Assembly (NCBI GenBank): GCA_030146405.1
Contig: JASLBS010000049.1
Location: 1-45,719 of the forward strand
Length of the DNA stretch: 45,719 bases
Direction: 5' to 3'
DNA from: Arthrobacter sp.
GTDB lineage: Bacteria > Actinomycetota > Actinomycetes > Actinomycetales > Micrococcaceae
The notes beneath the pieces are model-generated. The model made no database searches. It was not told where the DNA came from and saw nothing but the letters and a program-made list of their open reading frames with translations. The position numbers were made by a program, and so were the translations under genes. How positions within the stretch are numbered: the stretch's first letter is position 1; every line of letters begins with the position of its first letter. Positions 16,512-24,558 of the stretch are shown in pieces.

Positions 16512-18038
16512 ATGACGACCACCTCTGTTCGCACTCCACCTCCGGTCAAGCCCCGTTCCCGATCACCATGGCTTGCAGCGCTGGCGCTGCGTATCCACTT
16601 CTACGCCGCGCTCTTCGTCGGCCCGTTCCTGCTCATCGCCGCCCTCAGCGGAGCCATGTATGCCTTGATACCTCAGCTCGAGAAAGTCATCTACGCGAAC
16701 GAACTCACCGCCTCGGACGGACCCGCGGTACCCCTCGAGCAGCAGATACAAGCAGCCCAGCAACACCTGAACACAACCGACCTGCCTGCAGCGGTCCGGC
16801 CCGGCCCCGACGGGCAGACGACCCGGGTGATGTTCGCTGATCCGACCCTGGGTGAGTCGGAGACGCAGGCCGTCTTCGTCGACCCGGCCACCGCTGATGT
16901 GACCGGGGAACTCACCGCCTACGGGACCAGCGGATCCTTGGGCGTCCACACGTGGGTCGGGCAGTTGCACCGCAACCTGCACCTGGGCGAGATCGGACGC
17001 CTCTACAGCGAACTCTCCGCGTCCTGGTTGGGCGTCATCGCCCTCTTCGGTCTCGTGCTCTGGATACAGCGCATCCGCAAGACCAGAAAAGCCCGAGGCT
17101 CCCTCTACCCGGACCGTGCGGCGACAGGGCGGCGGAAACTGGTATCCCTCCACTCAGCCGCTGGTGTCTGGCTGGCGCTGGGCTTCTTCTTCCTCTCCGC
17201 AACAGGACTGACCTGGTCCACCTATGCCGGCGCGAACATCACCGAGCTCCGCTCCACCATCGGCTGGTCCACCCCCACCATCAGCACGGACCTCAACTCT
17301 TCCGGAACAGGTAGCACCGGCGCTGAGCACGCCGACCATGAACAGGGCGTCGCCGCAGGCCCGGTTACCGAAGGAGAAATAGACACTGACCAGGCCGACG
17401 AACACGCCGGGCATGGTGCCAGTGCGACCCCTGCCGCTGTGGACGGAGTTACTCCTGCAGGGTTCGACGGCGCCATCACCGCGGCCCGGGACGCAGAGCT
17501 GACCGCCGGCAAGATCGAGATCAAACCACCCGCCATGGATGGCATGGCATGGACCGTCACCGAGATCGACCGGTCATGGCCTACGCAGGTCGACGCCGTC
17601 GCCGTCGACCCGAGCAGCTTCGCGGTCGTCGACAAGGCCTCCTTCGAGGACTACCCGTTCGCCGCGAAGCTCGCCCGATGGGGTATCGACGCGCACATGG
17701 GCGTCCTTTTCGGACTGGTAAACCAGATCGTGCTGGCAGTCGTCGCGATCGGCCTCGCCGCCATGATCGTGTGGGGCTACCTGATGTGGATCAAGCGCCG
17801 CCCCACCCGCACCGTCGAGGGCAAACAAGCCAGTGCTGGCCGCCCACCGGCCAGAGGCGTCGTCGACGCCGTGCCACTGTGGATCATCCCGATCGGAGCG
17901 GTCCTCATATTCATCATCGGATTCTTCGCACCGCTCCTCGGGATCAGTCTCCTCGCCTTCCTGATCATCGATGCCATCGTCGGACACCGACAGCAAAAGC
18001 TCACACGCCAGGATTCACCCTTGAACGAGAGGACCTAG
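16512..18038 (+). CDS. PepSY-associated TM helix domain protein
   Basis: A 508-residue membrane protein of the PepSY_TM family. The first helix (LRIHFYAALFVGPFLLIAALSGAMYALIPQLE) is diagnostic. Further helices lie around SWLGVIALFGLVLWIQRI, LHSAAGVWLALGFFFLSATGLTW, and near the C-terminus (LFGLVNQIVLAVVAIGLAAMIVWGYLMW and WIIPIGAVLIFIIGFFAPLLGISLLAF). PepSY-like domains occupy the periplasmic parts. A His-rich linker (about residues 266-303, with AEHADHEQ and DEHAGHG) suggests metal binding. Relatives include siderophore or ferric-reductase associated proteins. The ATG at 16512 is preferred over 16443, which would add an atypical leader. Confidence 0.88.
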   Translation: MTTTSVRTPPPVKPRSRSPWLAALALRIHFYAALFVGPFLLIAALSGAMYALIPQLEKVIYANELTASDGPAVPLEQQIQAAQQHLNTTDLPAAVRPGPDGQTTRVMFADPTLGESETQAVFVDPATADVTGELTAYGTSGSLGVHTWVGQLHRNLHLGEIGRLYSELSASWLGVIALFGLVLWIQRIRKTRKARGSLYPDRAATGRRKLVSLHSAAGVWLALGFFFLSATGLTWSTYAGANITELRSTIGWSTPTISTDLNSSGTGSTGAEHADHEQGVAAGPVTEGEIDTDQADEHAGHGASATPAAVDGVTPAGFDGAITAARDAELTAGKIEIKPPAMDGMAWTVTEIDRSWPTQVDAVAVDPSSFAVVDKASFEDYPFAAKLARWGIDAHMGVLFGLVNQIVLAVVAIGLAAMIVWGYLMWIKRRPTRTVEGKQASAGRPPARGVVDAVPLWIIPIGAVLIFIIGFFAPLLGISLLAFLIIDAIVGHRQQKLTRQDSPLNERT

Positions 18039-18761
18039 TCGGCGTCGATTGAGAAGCTACGGTGGTCTCGACCACTCATCCTGCCCAGTAGTGGTGAGTT
18101 GACCGGTTGAGACCACCCAGATCTTCACTCCACGAGTCGTCGAGACGGGCGGTCTCACTCCTCACGGTCGTCCGCATGAATACTCGGGGTCGCTTGCGCG
18201 GACTTGCACCAATGGCTCGCGGCTGCTCCCAGGTGACTGATTTCGGGTTCAGGCGCGAACGCATTCGATGTGACGGGATGCGTGGGCGCGGGCTTTCATC
18301 CTGTTGCCGTAGGTGGTCATGGAGCACCACGTGGCAGTTCCGGGCGGCTGCGGTGCGTAACGCCGCAGCCGAGGCGGGCCGCCACCCCGACGAAGTCGAA
18401 CCAAGGCGATACAGGCCATCGACAGAGGCAACAAGAACGACCGCGGCAACGGCCCCGCTTTCCCTTCAAGCAGCTGATCCAGCCCACGCACCGTGAGGCT
18501 CGCTCATTGCTGCTAGCCGCCTGCCACCGAGGTTCAACGCCCGGATACGTACCGCGATTTCTGACCTACGAAGGTCCGATCCTCGTTGCTCACTATCGGC
18601 CACACCAGGGGCACCCGATGAGTTCAAGGGAACCTCTGGGGAAACGTGGTCTGCGGTGTCAGCTCCGGGTTCCTGCGCTGCGACCACCGTGATCGGCACC
18701 TCCTTGCCTGACGTGCTGTCCACGGCGGCCTGCTGCGCCACGGGTAGAAGGTACCGGGAGG
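18039..18761. other. Low-coding stretch around a CGNR remnant
   Basis: Apart from the decayed CGNR fragment at 18249-18491, no frame here has convincing coding character. A minus-strand frame at 18466-18741 (91 codons) shows no family motif. The stretch looks like decayed sequence. Confidence 0.45.
18249..18491 (-). pseudogene. Remnant of a CGNR zinc-finger regulator
   Basis: The last 26 residues of this frame read WCSMTTYGNRMKARAHASRH before a short tail, a close match to the C-terminal zinc finger of CGNR proteins (normally WCSM..CGNR.KARAHR.RH). The conserved Cys of CGNR is Tyr here, the first Cys of the finger also appears as Tyr (LRRYAPQ), and only about ten residues separate it from WCSM where the family has about twenty, so the middle with the second Cys is lost. 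The N-terminal domain is not readable in the frame. I therefore call a decayed gene, not a functional regulator. Confidence 0.6.
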
Positions 18762-19037
18762 TTAGTGGTGGCCGGTTTCGGTGGTGCCGAACATCAGGGT
18801 CCGGCGCTGAACGTCGTAATACACGGTTTCGGTGGCGGAGAGCAGGTCCTGCAGGTTATCGGCGTCATCGGCATCGATGGTGAGAACTTCCTCCCATGCA
18901 CCCTGATCAAGGACCAACTGCAAGGTCCATGAACCGGGTTGGCCCGGCTCTCCTGCCACCCAACTGAACTGGTAATGGCTGAGCTGGCGGACCTTGATGC
19001 TGTCATCGGTAACGGGCTGATTCAGGTTCTGTGCCAT
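18762..19037 (-). CDS. Hypothetical 91-residue protein
   Basis: A small acidic protein (MAQNLNQPVTDDSIKV...) with alternating hydrophobic residues suggesting a compact beta fold (YQFSWVAGEPG, WTLQLVLDQGAWEEVLTID, TVYYDVQRRTLMFG). No signal peptide or membrane helix. An excellent Shine-Dalgarno, AAGGAGGA, lies about 8 nt before the ATG and supports it as a real gene. I do not recognise the family. It is isolated in the accessory block. Confidence 0.7.
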   Translation of the reverse strand: MAQNLNQPVTDDSIKVRQLSHYQFSWVAGEPGQPGSWTLQLVLDQGAWEEVLTIDADDADNLQDLLSATETVYYDVQRRTLMFGTTETGHH

Positions 19038-19532
19038 GGCGCTGTCTTCCTCCTTGAATGACCCACCCGATAGAGCAGGTTTCTAGACTGGATAAGCAGG
19101 AACCGGGACATCCCCACACCCCCCATGAGTGGGCTGGCCCGATGAGCTCAACCTAGCCCCACGATGACTACCGGTGAACGCTCCGACAATTTTTTCCACC
19201 GCTTGACTCGTGCAGCTCCTCACCCTTCCAGGCATCGGTCGAACGGCCGCTCGATGAGAACACGACCAGGCACTACCTGTTCTCCTGATCCGCGCGAGGC
19301 TCCGTCCGTCACCTTCCTGCTGGGTGTCGTGGCACCCACAGCCACCCCAGCAGGTCATCCCCTTGACTTCTCTCTGCAGCCCCAGCCGCAATTCACGTCC
19401 AGTGCCACAACACCGAGTAGAATTTCGCCAAACATCCTAAAAATACTAGGATCATCTTGGTCCTGCAGAGTGGCCGCTGGAAAACCCCCCGCGGAGCCCT
19501 CGCATGAGTGCTCACATTCTGAGGAGCCACCC
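19038..19532 (+). promoter_or_regulatory. Upstream region of the HPt-like gene with a symmetric -10 candidate
   Basis: About 495 bp without a gene I can support; the frame open from 19164 lacks coding character before 19533. ATCCTA (19434-19439) and TAGGAT (19447-19452) form an inverted repeat; TAGGAT also fits a -10 box about 80 bp before the ATG, so the repeat may be an operator on the promoter. Confidence 0.35.
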
Positions 19533-20174
19533 ATGAACAGCAGACTCACCCCGGCAGAACCATTTCCCGAGGACCTCACAGCCCTGGATGACATCGAAGT
19601 CCAGGTACTCCACAGCCGTGTACAACGGCAGCTCGACTACGAATACGCTTATGAGTTCGAAGCCGATCCCGAGACCGAGTTCCGCCATGCGGAGCTCTCC
19701 GAAGAATTCCGTCGCCGCAACGTCCGAGCTTCCACGTGGCGCCCCCTTCTCCATGACCTCGTCAGCGGGACAGTGCAAACCCCTGGGAGTGGGTCCACGG
19801 GTGAGTACGTGAGGATCCCTGCCCTTGATCCGGCTGCCTTTGAGGAACTCGCCACTGACCTTGCATCCCACTCGATCGCGTCGGACTTCATGACCTCCTT
19901 CGAACTTCTCCTGGCCGGCCGCATCCAACGGATAGAACGAGCTTTCAAGGATCAGGACAGGGAAGAGCTCATCACGGCGTTGATGAGCTTGCAGGCCAGT
20001 GCCGCGATGGCCGGGGCGGCCCAACTGCAAATATCCGCAACCCGGGCACTGGCCGATGCATCAGTAAAGACGACCCTGCCGGGTCCATTGGTGCGGAAAC
20101 TTCAGAAGCAAGCCGACCGGTTCGGAGTCGCTTTCGCCGATTTCCGCCAGCGCCGTTTCTCGGTTGCCGCGTAA
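19533..20174 (+). CDS. HPt-like domain protein with a short N-terminal domain
   Basis: A 213-residue cytoplasmic protein. Residues 1-60 (LTALDDIEVQVLHSRVQRQLDYEY...) look like a short helical domain found in small Micrococcaceae proteins. From about residue 95 on (FEELATDLASHSIASDFMTSFELLLAGRIQRIERAF) it resembles the four-helix HPt domain of histidine phosphotransfer proteins. At the place where HPt proteins carry the phosphorylated His (HxLKGSS) it reads LMSLQASAAMAGAAQL, so the His is missing and it probably binds rather than relays phosphate. Start ATG 19533 has GAGGAG at 19521-19526; upstream in-frame ATGs would add atypical sequence. Confidence 0.7.
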   Translation: MNSRLTPAEPFPEDLTALDDIEVQVLHSRVQRQLDYEYAYEFEADPETEFRHAELSEEFRRRNVRASTWRPLLHDLVSGTVQTPGSGSTGEYVRIPALDPAAFEELATDLASHSIASDFMTSFELLLAGRIQRIERAFKDQDREELITALMSLQASAAMAGAAQLQISATRALADASVKTTLPGPLVRKLQKQADRFGVAFADFRQRRFSVAA

Positions 20175-20382
20175 AGCTCACCGAGCAATCACCCTGCAGG
20201 CTTTCCCCGGCACTGTAAGCCGTCGGTTACAGCGGTTTGGTTGCCTGAGCATGCTGATCGTTCAGGTCAGGGCTGGGCGACCCCGGACCGGTGAACGGCT
20301 CTCCTCGACAGGATGGCGGGGTCCACCCGATGACGACAGACATGACGTAGAACGGCCGGGGCACTTCGGCGGCAGTGATACT

Positions 20383-20733
20383 CCTGGTTCCATAGCGAAC
20401 CAGCTCAGTAAGCTGGATCTGGCTCTGCAGGCCGAGTCCGACACCGGAGCAACCCTCGAGGACATCGTCAGCACGGCCACCCGGTTCATGCCGCATGGGG
20501 CTGAGGCGTCCATCAGCCCGGTCAAGGCGCGCCGGATCATTGAATCCTTCGCAGTCTCGAGTGATCTTCCCCGCGAGGTCGATGCCGTTCAGAGTCAGAC
20601 ACGGCAGGGCGCCTGCCTGGACGTCGCCTCTACCGAAAGAATCGTTCGAACTTCCACAATACGGTGGCCACAGAGCAAGGGGCATCGCCCACCAGAAACG
20701 CACCTTCGAGAGCCAGCAGTCGCCGATGCGTGA
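20383..20733 (+). pseudogene. GAF-domain fragment of an ANTAR-type sensor protein
   Basis: The frame contains NQLSKLDLALQAESDTGATLEDIVSTATRFMPHGAEASIS, then AVSSDLPREVDAVQSQTRQGACLD, which is the N-terminal half of the GAF domain of actinobacterial GAF-ANTAR regulators. No start codon with a ribosome site exists in frame near the usual N-terminus, the second half of the GAF domain diverges after TIRWPQ, and no ANTAR RNA-binding domain follows in any frame. It is a decayed fragment. The remaining 20734-20922 holds nothing supportable. Confidence 0.65.
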
Positions 20734-20922
20734 TGGTCATCCAGCTGTGGTCGGGTGGAGCCCGAAGGGCAGAGCCCAACGCCGTCGTCCTGTGGGTGAG
20801 CTGCTACTTCATGCCGCGAGGTAATAGGTGTTCCTTCAGTGGATCCCGCACCGTCCATCCCACAGCGATCAGCACATGATTCCGCACTATCCGGTGAGGG
20901 GTTCGGCGCTCGGGATAGTCGG

Positions 20923-22077
20923 CTACCTGCTGGTTCGTGTGGTGAGGACGTCGCGCAGGTCGGCCGGGAGTGTTCGCGTCTCGCTCCCGTTGCGGTACAG
21001 CTGTTCACAACCATCGAGTTCGACGGTGATTGTTCCGAGTTCATGCCCGCCCCGGCTCGGTGAGAGTGTCAGGAACATTGTCGCTGACTCATCACAGGAG
21101 GTTGCTACCGGTTCCGATAAGGCAACGTCGACCACCATCCGGTACGTCGCCTTGTCGAGTGTTCCACCGGCGACGAAACGACCCGAGCGCAACTCGAGCA
21201 CTCCCTTGAAGGCCTCGGTTTCCTCCTGCTCCGCTACGTCTGTCGTACTGGTTCGGATCGCATAACGACACCAACGCATCTCGCTCATGTCGGTCAGTGC
21301 GCTGTCAGCTAGTGGTGCAGGGGGAGCTGGTAACGCCCCGATGACACCGGAGGAGGAACCAGCCGGCGGAATGGACGGCGGGATGGGCTGCGGGATGGGC
21401 TGCGGTGTTCCCGCTCTGATGGGAAGAGCCCGCGTCGCCGCGCATCCACTATCGAGTGCAGCTCGCGGTACCTGCAAAGTTCGTTTCAGAACCGTCGTTT
21501 CTTCTACGGACAAGTGGGCGAGAGCATCATGGGCGCCAGGTCTGGTCTTTCCACACTTGTTCCGGGGGTAGTGCGCGAGCATCGCTTCGCCGGCCGCATC
21601 GACGAGCCACAGCGGGGGCACGATCTCCATGTCCGCTGAGCAGGGCCCGTCCCCAGCCGCATCATCCGGCTCGGCCAGGGCTACGAGAAGTGGTGTCAGG
21701 TCACCCGTGAGGGTGACAGCGGTGACGGCGCTCCACTGCCCCTCGGCGTCTTCAATACTGCCCATCGGATTGCAGCGGACCGCCACGGCTGGGATGAAAC
21801 CGGTCGGTACTCGGCCGGCATCTGGCGCAGCTGGATGCTGCACTTCAGGAGAGCCCATCGCGTCGGGAGGCTGCAACCATTCGCCCAGATTCGCGGCGAG
21901 ACAGTCGTAGCCTTCGACGACCTCGGCAGCCGCCGTGCTGTCGGTATCACCGCCAGGGGCGTCAGTATCACCGCCGGGGGCGTCGGCGCATCCGCTCAGC
22001 AGCATCGACACCGTCACGGCGCGGAGCAGCATCTGACTAAAGATCGACAACCTGCTTGTCGGTTGCTTTGAGCGCAT
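20923..22077 (-). CDS. Hypothetical lipoprotein with internal repeats
   Basis: A 384-residue exported protein. The N-terminus MRSKQPTSRLSIFSQMLL...MLLSGC ends in a lipobox (LLSGC), so it should be anchored on the outer face of the membrane. After it comes a tandem repeat of APGGDTD, an acidic linker, a folded region with several Cys (YDCLAANLGEWLQPPDAMG, VRCNPMGS, GPCSADMEIVPPLW), a Pro-rich linker with PQPIPQPIPP, and a second Cys-containing region. I do not recognise a catalytic motif. ATG 22077 is preferred over 22158 because it gives a proper signal peptide. Confidence 0.75.
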   Translation of the reverse strand: MRSKQPTSRLSIFSQMLLRAVTVSMLLSGCADAPGGDTDAPGGDTDSTAAAEVVEGYDCLAANLGEWLQPPDAMGSPEVQHPAAPDAGRVPTGFIPAVAVRCNPMGSIEDAEGQWSAVTAVTLTGDLTPLLVALAEPDDAAGDGPCSADMEIVPPLWLVDAAGEAMLAHYPRNKCGKTRPGAHDALAHLSVEETTVLKRTLQVPRAALDSGCAATRALPIRAGTPQPIPQPIPPSIPPAGSSSGVIGALPAPPAPLADSALTDMSEMRWCRYAIRTSTTDVAEQEETEAFKGVLELRSGRFVAGGTLDKATYRMVVDVALSEPVATSCDESATMFLTLSPSRGGHELGTITVELDGCEQLYRNGSETRTLPADLRDVLTTRTSR

Positions 22078-22460
22078 GAGCACACCCTGCCCGGGATGAC
22101 GGGCCACGTCGAGAGCAGGGATTGGTTTGTTGTCGGACCGGAAGCCCATACACGCCAAGCAGACCGAGTCCTATCCACCAGCCTTGGGCTGACCGCTCCG
22201 GGAAACATCCGTGACGTGCGTCAGCGACGACGGTGTTGTCCTCCGTCTTCTGCTCGAGTGATGTGCCAGCGTCGTGGTGACGTTCACTGTCCATCTCCTC
22301 GACGCTACCAATCACGACTCAATGACCCTATAAGAATCTATGAATCGTGATGAGGGCGTAGGCCTCTGTCTGAAGGAACGCGGGTGAGTACAGCCATCCT
22401 CCACTGAACGCCAGGTCTTCGCTTCCTGCCTTTCAGGCAGTGCATAGCGCGGTGACGTGT
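22078..22460. other. Gap with a long-spaced inverted repeat
   Basis: No gene seen. ATCACGA (22311-22317) and TCGTGAT (22345-22351) form a 7-bp inverted repeat with 27 nt between, around an AT-rich centre that could hold a promoter. A short minus-strand hydrophobic stretch (GWWIGLGLLGVYGLP, near 22130-22200) is too limited to call. Confidence 0.35.
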
Positions 22461-22802
22461 CTAGTCCGAGAGGGTGCAGTGGAGTCCGTCAACGGTCAAC
22501 TTCATGGTCGGGTGTTCTGAAGTCAGGGTGGACTCGACCGTACACAGCGGATCTGCATTGATTGATACCGTTCCGAGGGGAACACCTTCATACGACATGG
22601 AGCGACCAGCATTCATGGTGTCCGACGCTATGAGCTCACCTTCGGGCCCCACGACGCGGACCTCATACGAAGTTCCCTGAAAATCGGGGGCCATCGATCT
22701 GACCTCGATGGCAACGCTGCCCGTGTCGGCTGCGCAACCACTCATGAACCCCACAGCTAGCAACGCAACCGTGCAGTATGTGAAGCGCCGGGTGCCCATC
22801 AT
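22461..22802 (-). CDS. Small hypothetical lipoprotein
   Basis: A 113-residue protein with a lipoprotein signal peptide (FTYCTVALLAVGFMSGC, lipobox MSGC at about residues 20-23). The mature part is a predicted all-beta domain of about 90 residues (VAIEVRSMAPDFQGTSYEVRVVGPEGE) with two Cys near the end (PLCTVES and LHCTLSD) that may form a disulfide. Family not recognised. It starts with two Met codons; no clear Shine-Dalgarno is visible. Confidence 0.72.
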   Translation of the reverse strand: MMGTRRFTYCTVALLAVGFMSGCAADTGSVAIEVRSMAPDFQGTSYEVRVVGPEGELIASDTMNAGRSMSYEGVPLGTVSINADPLCTVESTLTSEHPTMKLTVDGLHCTLSD

Positions 22803-22863
22803 TCAACTGTTCAGCACTCTTCGCTCTTTGGCTAGAGCCCGAAGACGGATACTGGGCGGTGAT

Positions 22864-23025
22864 CTACGTTGTGGGCTGGCCCTCTCGACCAGACACCTTC
22901 TCCGATTCAAGAACCTCATGAGCTGCAAGGATGCCCCGCTTGACTCCCGAAGCGATCACATCCCGCAGGAACAAAAGAAAGGCGGCAGCGATAACTGCGA
23001 GAACGACGAAGCCCCTCACATCCAT
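22864..23025 (-). CDS. Small single-pass membrane protein, 53 residues
   Basis: MDVRGFVVLAVIAAAFLLFL begins a 53-residue protein with one strong membrane helix, followed by a soluble tail with RDVIASGVKRGILAAHEVLE and a charged end (SEKVSGREGQPTT). TAGGGT lies exactly 6 nt before the ATG, the same hexamer and spacing seen at three other starts in this window, which argues for a real leaderless gene. It lies 61 bp beyond the lipoprotein gene's start, on the same strand. Function unknown. Confidence 0.6.
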   Translation of the reverse strand: MDVRGFVVLAVIAAAFLLFLRDVIASGVKRGILAAHEVLESEKVSGREGQPTT

Positions 23026-23031
23026 AACTCC

Positions 23032-23037
23032 ACCCTA
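23032..23037 (-). promoter_or_regulatory. Putative -10 box for the 53-residue membrane protein
   Basis: TAGGGT on the minus strand, 6 nt before the ATG at 23025; identical in sequence and spacing to the boxes at 30597, 32546 and 37159. Confidence 0.45.
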
Positions 23038-23205
23038 ACGAGAGCTACCGACGGCGTCCGTAAGCCGGTTCCTCGCCGATGGTGTCCGGGTACGAGACAG
23101 ATGCATCGTCCTCGAATCTCGAAAAGGTCCGTGGAGTCGAACGCCGTCTGAGTATCCGCGTGAATCCGTGCTGGAACCTCGGATGACTTCGGGGTGTGAC
23201 GTAGC

Positions 23206-23862
23206 GTGGAGGGACAAAGGAGACCTGATGCGATCCAACTCACCCTCATCGTCCTGGCCACCGTGTCGCTGTTCGCGATCACCGCGTGCACCACTTCACC
23301 CGATCCGAGCCCCGATCCTCAGACGAGCGCGTCGACCGCACCCTGCATCCCTGACGTGAGCGACGTCGCTTGGCAGCCTGCGACCGATACGGGACTCCAA
23401 CTCATCGGCGTGAGCGAGTTCGTCATCGCAGCCGACGGCACAACGGCCCGGACCGATACCGTTCTCGATCACGATCACGATCACGATCACGATCACGAAG
23501 CCAAACTTATTGAAGCCAACCCGAACATCGTTCCCGAATACCACTCGCAAGACCGTAACGATCTGTTCGATGCCCTGATCCAGGACGTACGCCGCACCGA
23601 GCAGGTACCCGAGGACTTCGGGCACCCGATCGACCCCTTCGCCTCTTCCGATGTCGACCCCACACCGGACGAAGGCCGATACTTCGTGGGATTCGAGGTC
23701 ACGACAACCCAGGCGCCGTTCGAAACGAACTGCGGAGGCGGACCCATCGAGGGATCGCTGCACGGCCTCCTCCCCGGTGCCAGAACGACCACACTCATCC
23801 AATGCGGCTACGCGCCGGAAACCCCCAGCCCCGTCGATCCGCAACTTCGGTCCTACTGCTGA
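23206..23862 (+). CDS. Hypothetical lipoprotein with Asp-His repeat; start frame in conflict
   Basis: The 218-codon frame encodes a lipoprotein signal (LTLIVLATVSLFAITAC), a Pro/Ser-rich linker, and a mature domain of about 180 residues carrying five Asp-His pairs in a row, from five exact GATCAC units at 23467-23496. This could bind metal. The only start in frame upstream is GTG 23206, without a fitting Shine-Dalgarno. The good ribosome site AAAGGAG instead precedes ATG 23228, which is in another frame and would read MRSN before the signal sequence if one base were added. A frameshift near the 5' end (mutation or sequence error) is likely. Family unknown. Confidence 0.6.
   Translation: MEGQRRPDAIQLTLIVLATVSLFAITACTTSPDPSPDPQTSASTAPCIPDVSDVAWQPATDTGLQLIGVSEFVIAADGTTARTDTVLDHDHDHDHDHEAKLIEANPNIVPEYHSQDRNDLFDALIQDVRRTEQVPEDFGHPIDPFASSDVDPTPDEGRYFVGFEVTTTQAPFETNCGGGPIEGSLHGLLPGARTTTLIQCGYAPETPSPVDPQLRSYC
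23467..23496 (+). repeat. Five tandem GATCAC units
   Basis: Exact hexamer repeated five times inside the lipoprotein gene, coding Asp-His pairs. Unit number could vary by slippage without a frame change. Confidence 0.9.
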
Positions 23863-24558
23863 GACCGAACGCGCTCCAACCGGTGTCCGCCAGCCAGACC
23901 CGAGAAATGACTCATGCGATGCCTTTACAGGACTGAGTTCTACCGAGAGTGATCATTAGTGGGCAATTGCAGTAGTTCTGACGTGCTCCCCGTGATCTCC
24001 GTGCGCTCATGCCCGGTATCCCGCAGATCTGAGGCGTCTGCGGTGCGTGGAGGGGTTCGAACCATTGCAGGTGATGTGTCCGGCACACCCATCTGGTGAG
24101 CGCTGCTGTGACGATGAGTGTCAGTGGGACGCTCAGTAGGAGCGCAGCCGGTGGGACGGCGCGTTGGTGTAATGAGGTGGGGCTGGTTGAGGGCCCGGGT
24201 AGGGGCCCATGCCAACTGGAGTGATAGCGGGGGGCCAGCCACAAGGGCTACACGGTTGTACAGGACGGGCTTCTGCGTCGTCATGGTCCCTACCCTCTCA
24301 ACCTTCATCGGCGCCCGTCGATACGGTGATGGCGCTTCCTGCTCGGGTGTTCGTCGTACTCGAACCACCTGATGACGTTCTGGTTCCTTGAAGGCCTGGT
24401 AGCGGTTTCTTCAGCAGGTCTGGCAGGTCAACGGTGAACCTCTTGCGTGCAGGATAGGTGTCACCATCGGCGAAGGGTGCTTTCGCCCTCCTCTCCGCAC
24501 GGAGAAGAGCGTCCCATGGAGTCCTTCGCGCAGAAGTGGTCCCGTGGGCCGCTACGGC
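23863..24558. other. Gap of about 700 bp with decayed membrane-like frames
   Basis: No intact gene seen. On the minus strand two overlapping frames contain hydrophobic pieces, YNRVALVAGPPLSLQLAW in one (near 24220-24280) and LLLSVPLTLIVTAALTRWV in the other (near 24090-24150), which might be one small membrane-protein gene broken by a frameshift. Towards the end, GGCGAA/TTCGCC (24469-24487) forms a hairpin that could terminate the GntR gene. Confidence 0.4.
24469..24487 (-). terminator. Possible terminator hairpin after the GntR gene
   Basis: GGCGAA and TTCGCC pair across 7 nt, about 70 nt beyond the GntR stop on the minus strand; a second small hairpin (CTCCG/CGGAG) lies next to it. No T-run. 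Confidence 0.3.

Noticed and set aside
23467..23496. GATCAC repeats as a CRISPR or regulatory repeat array
   Set aside because: Directly adjoining hexamers without spacers, in frame within a gene; a coding microsatellite.
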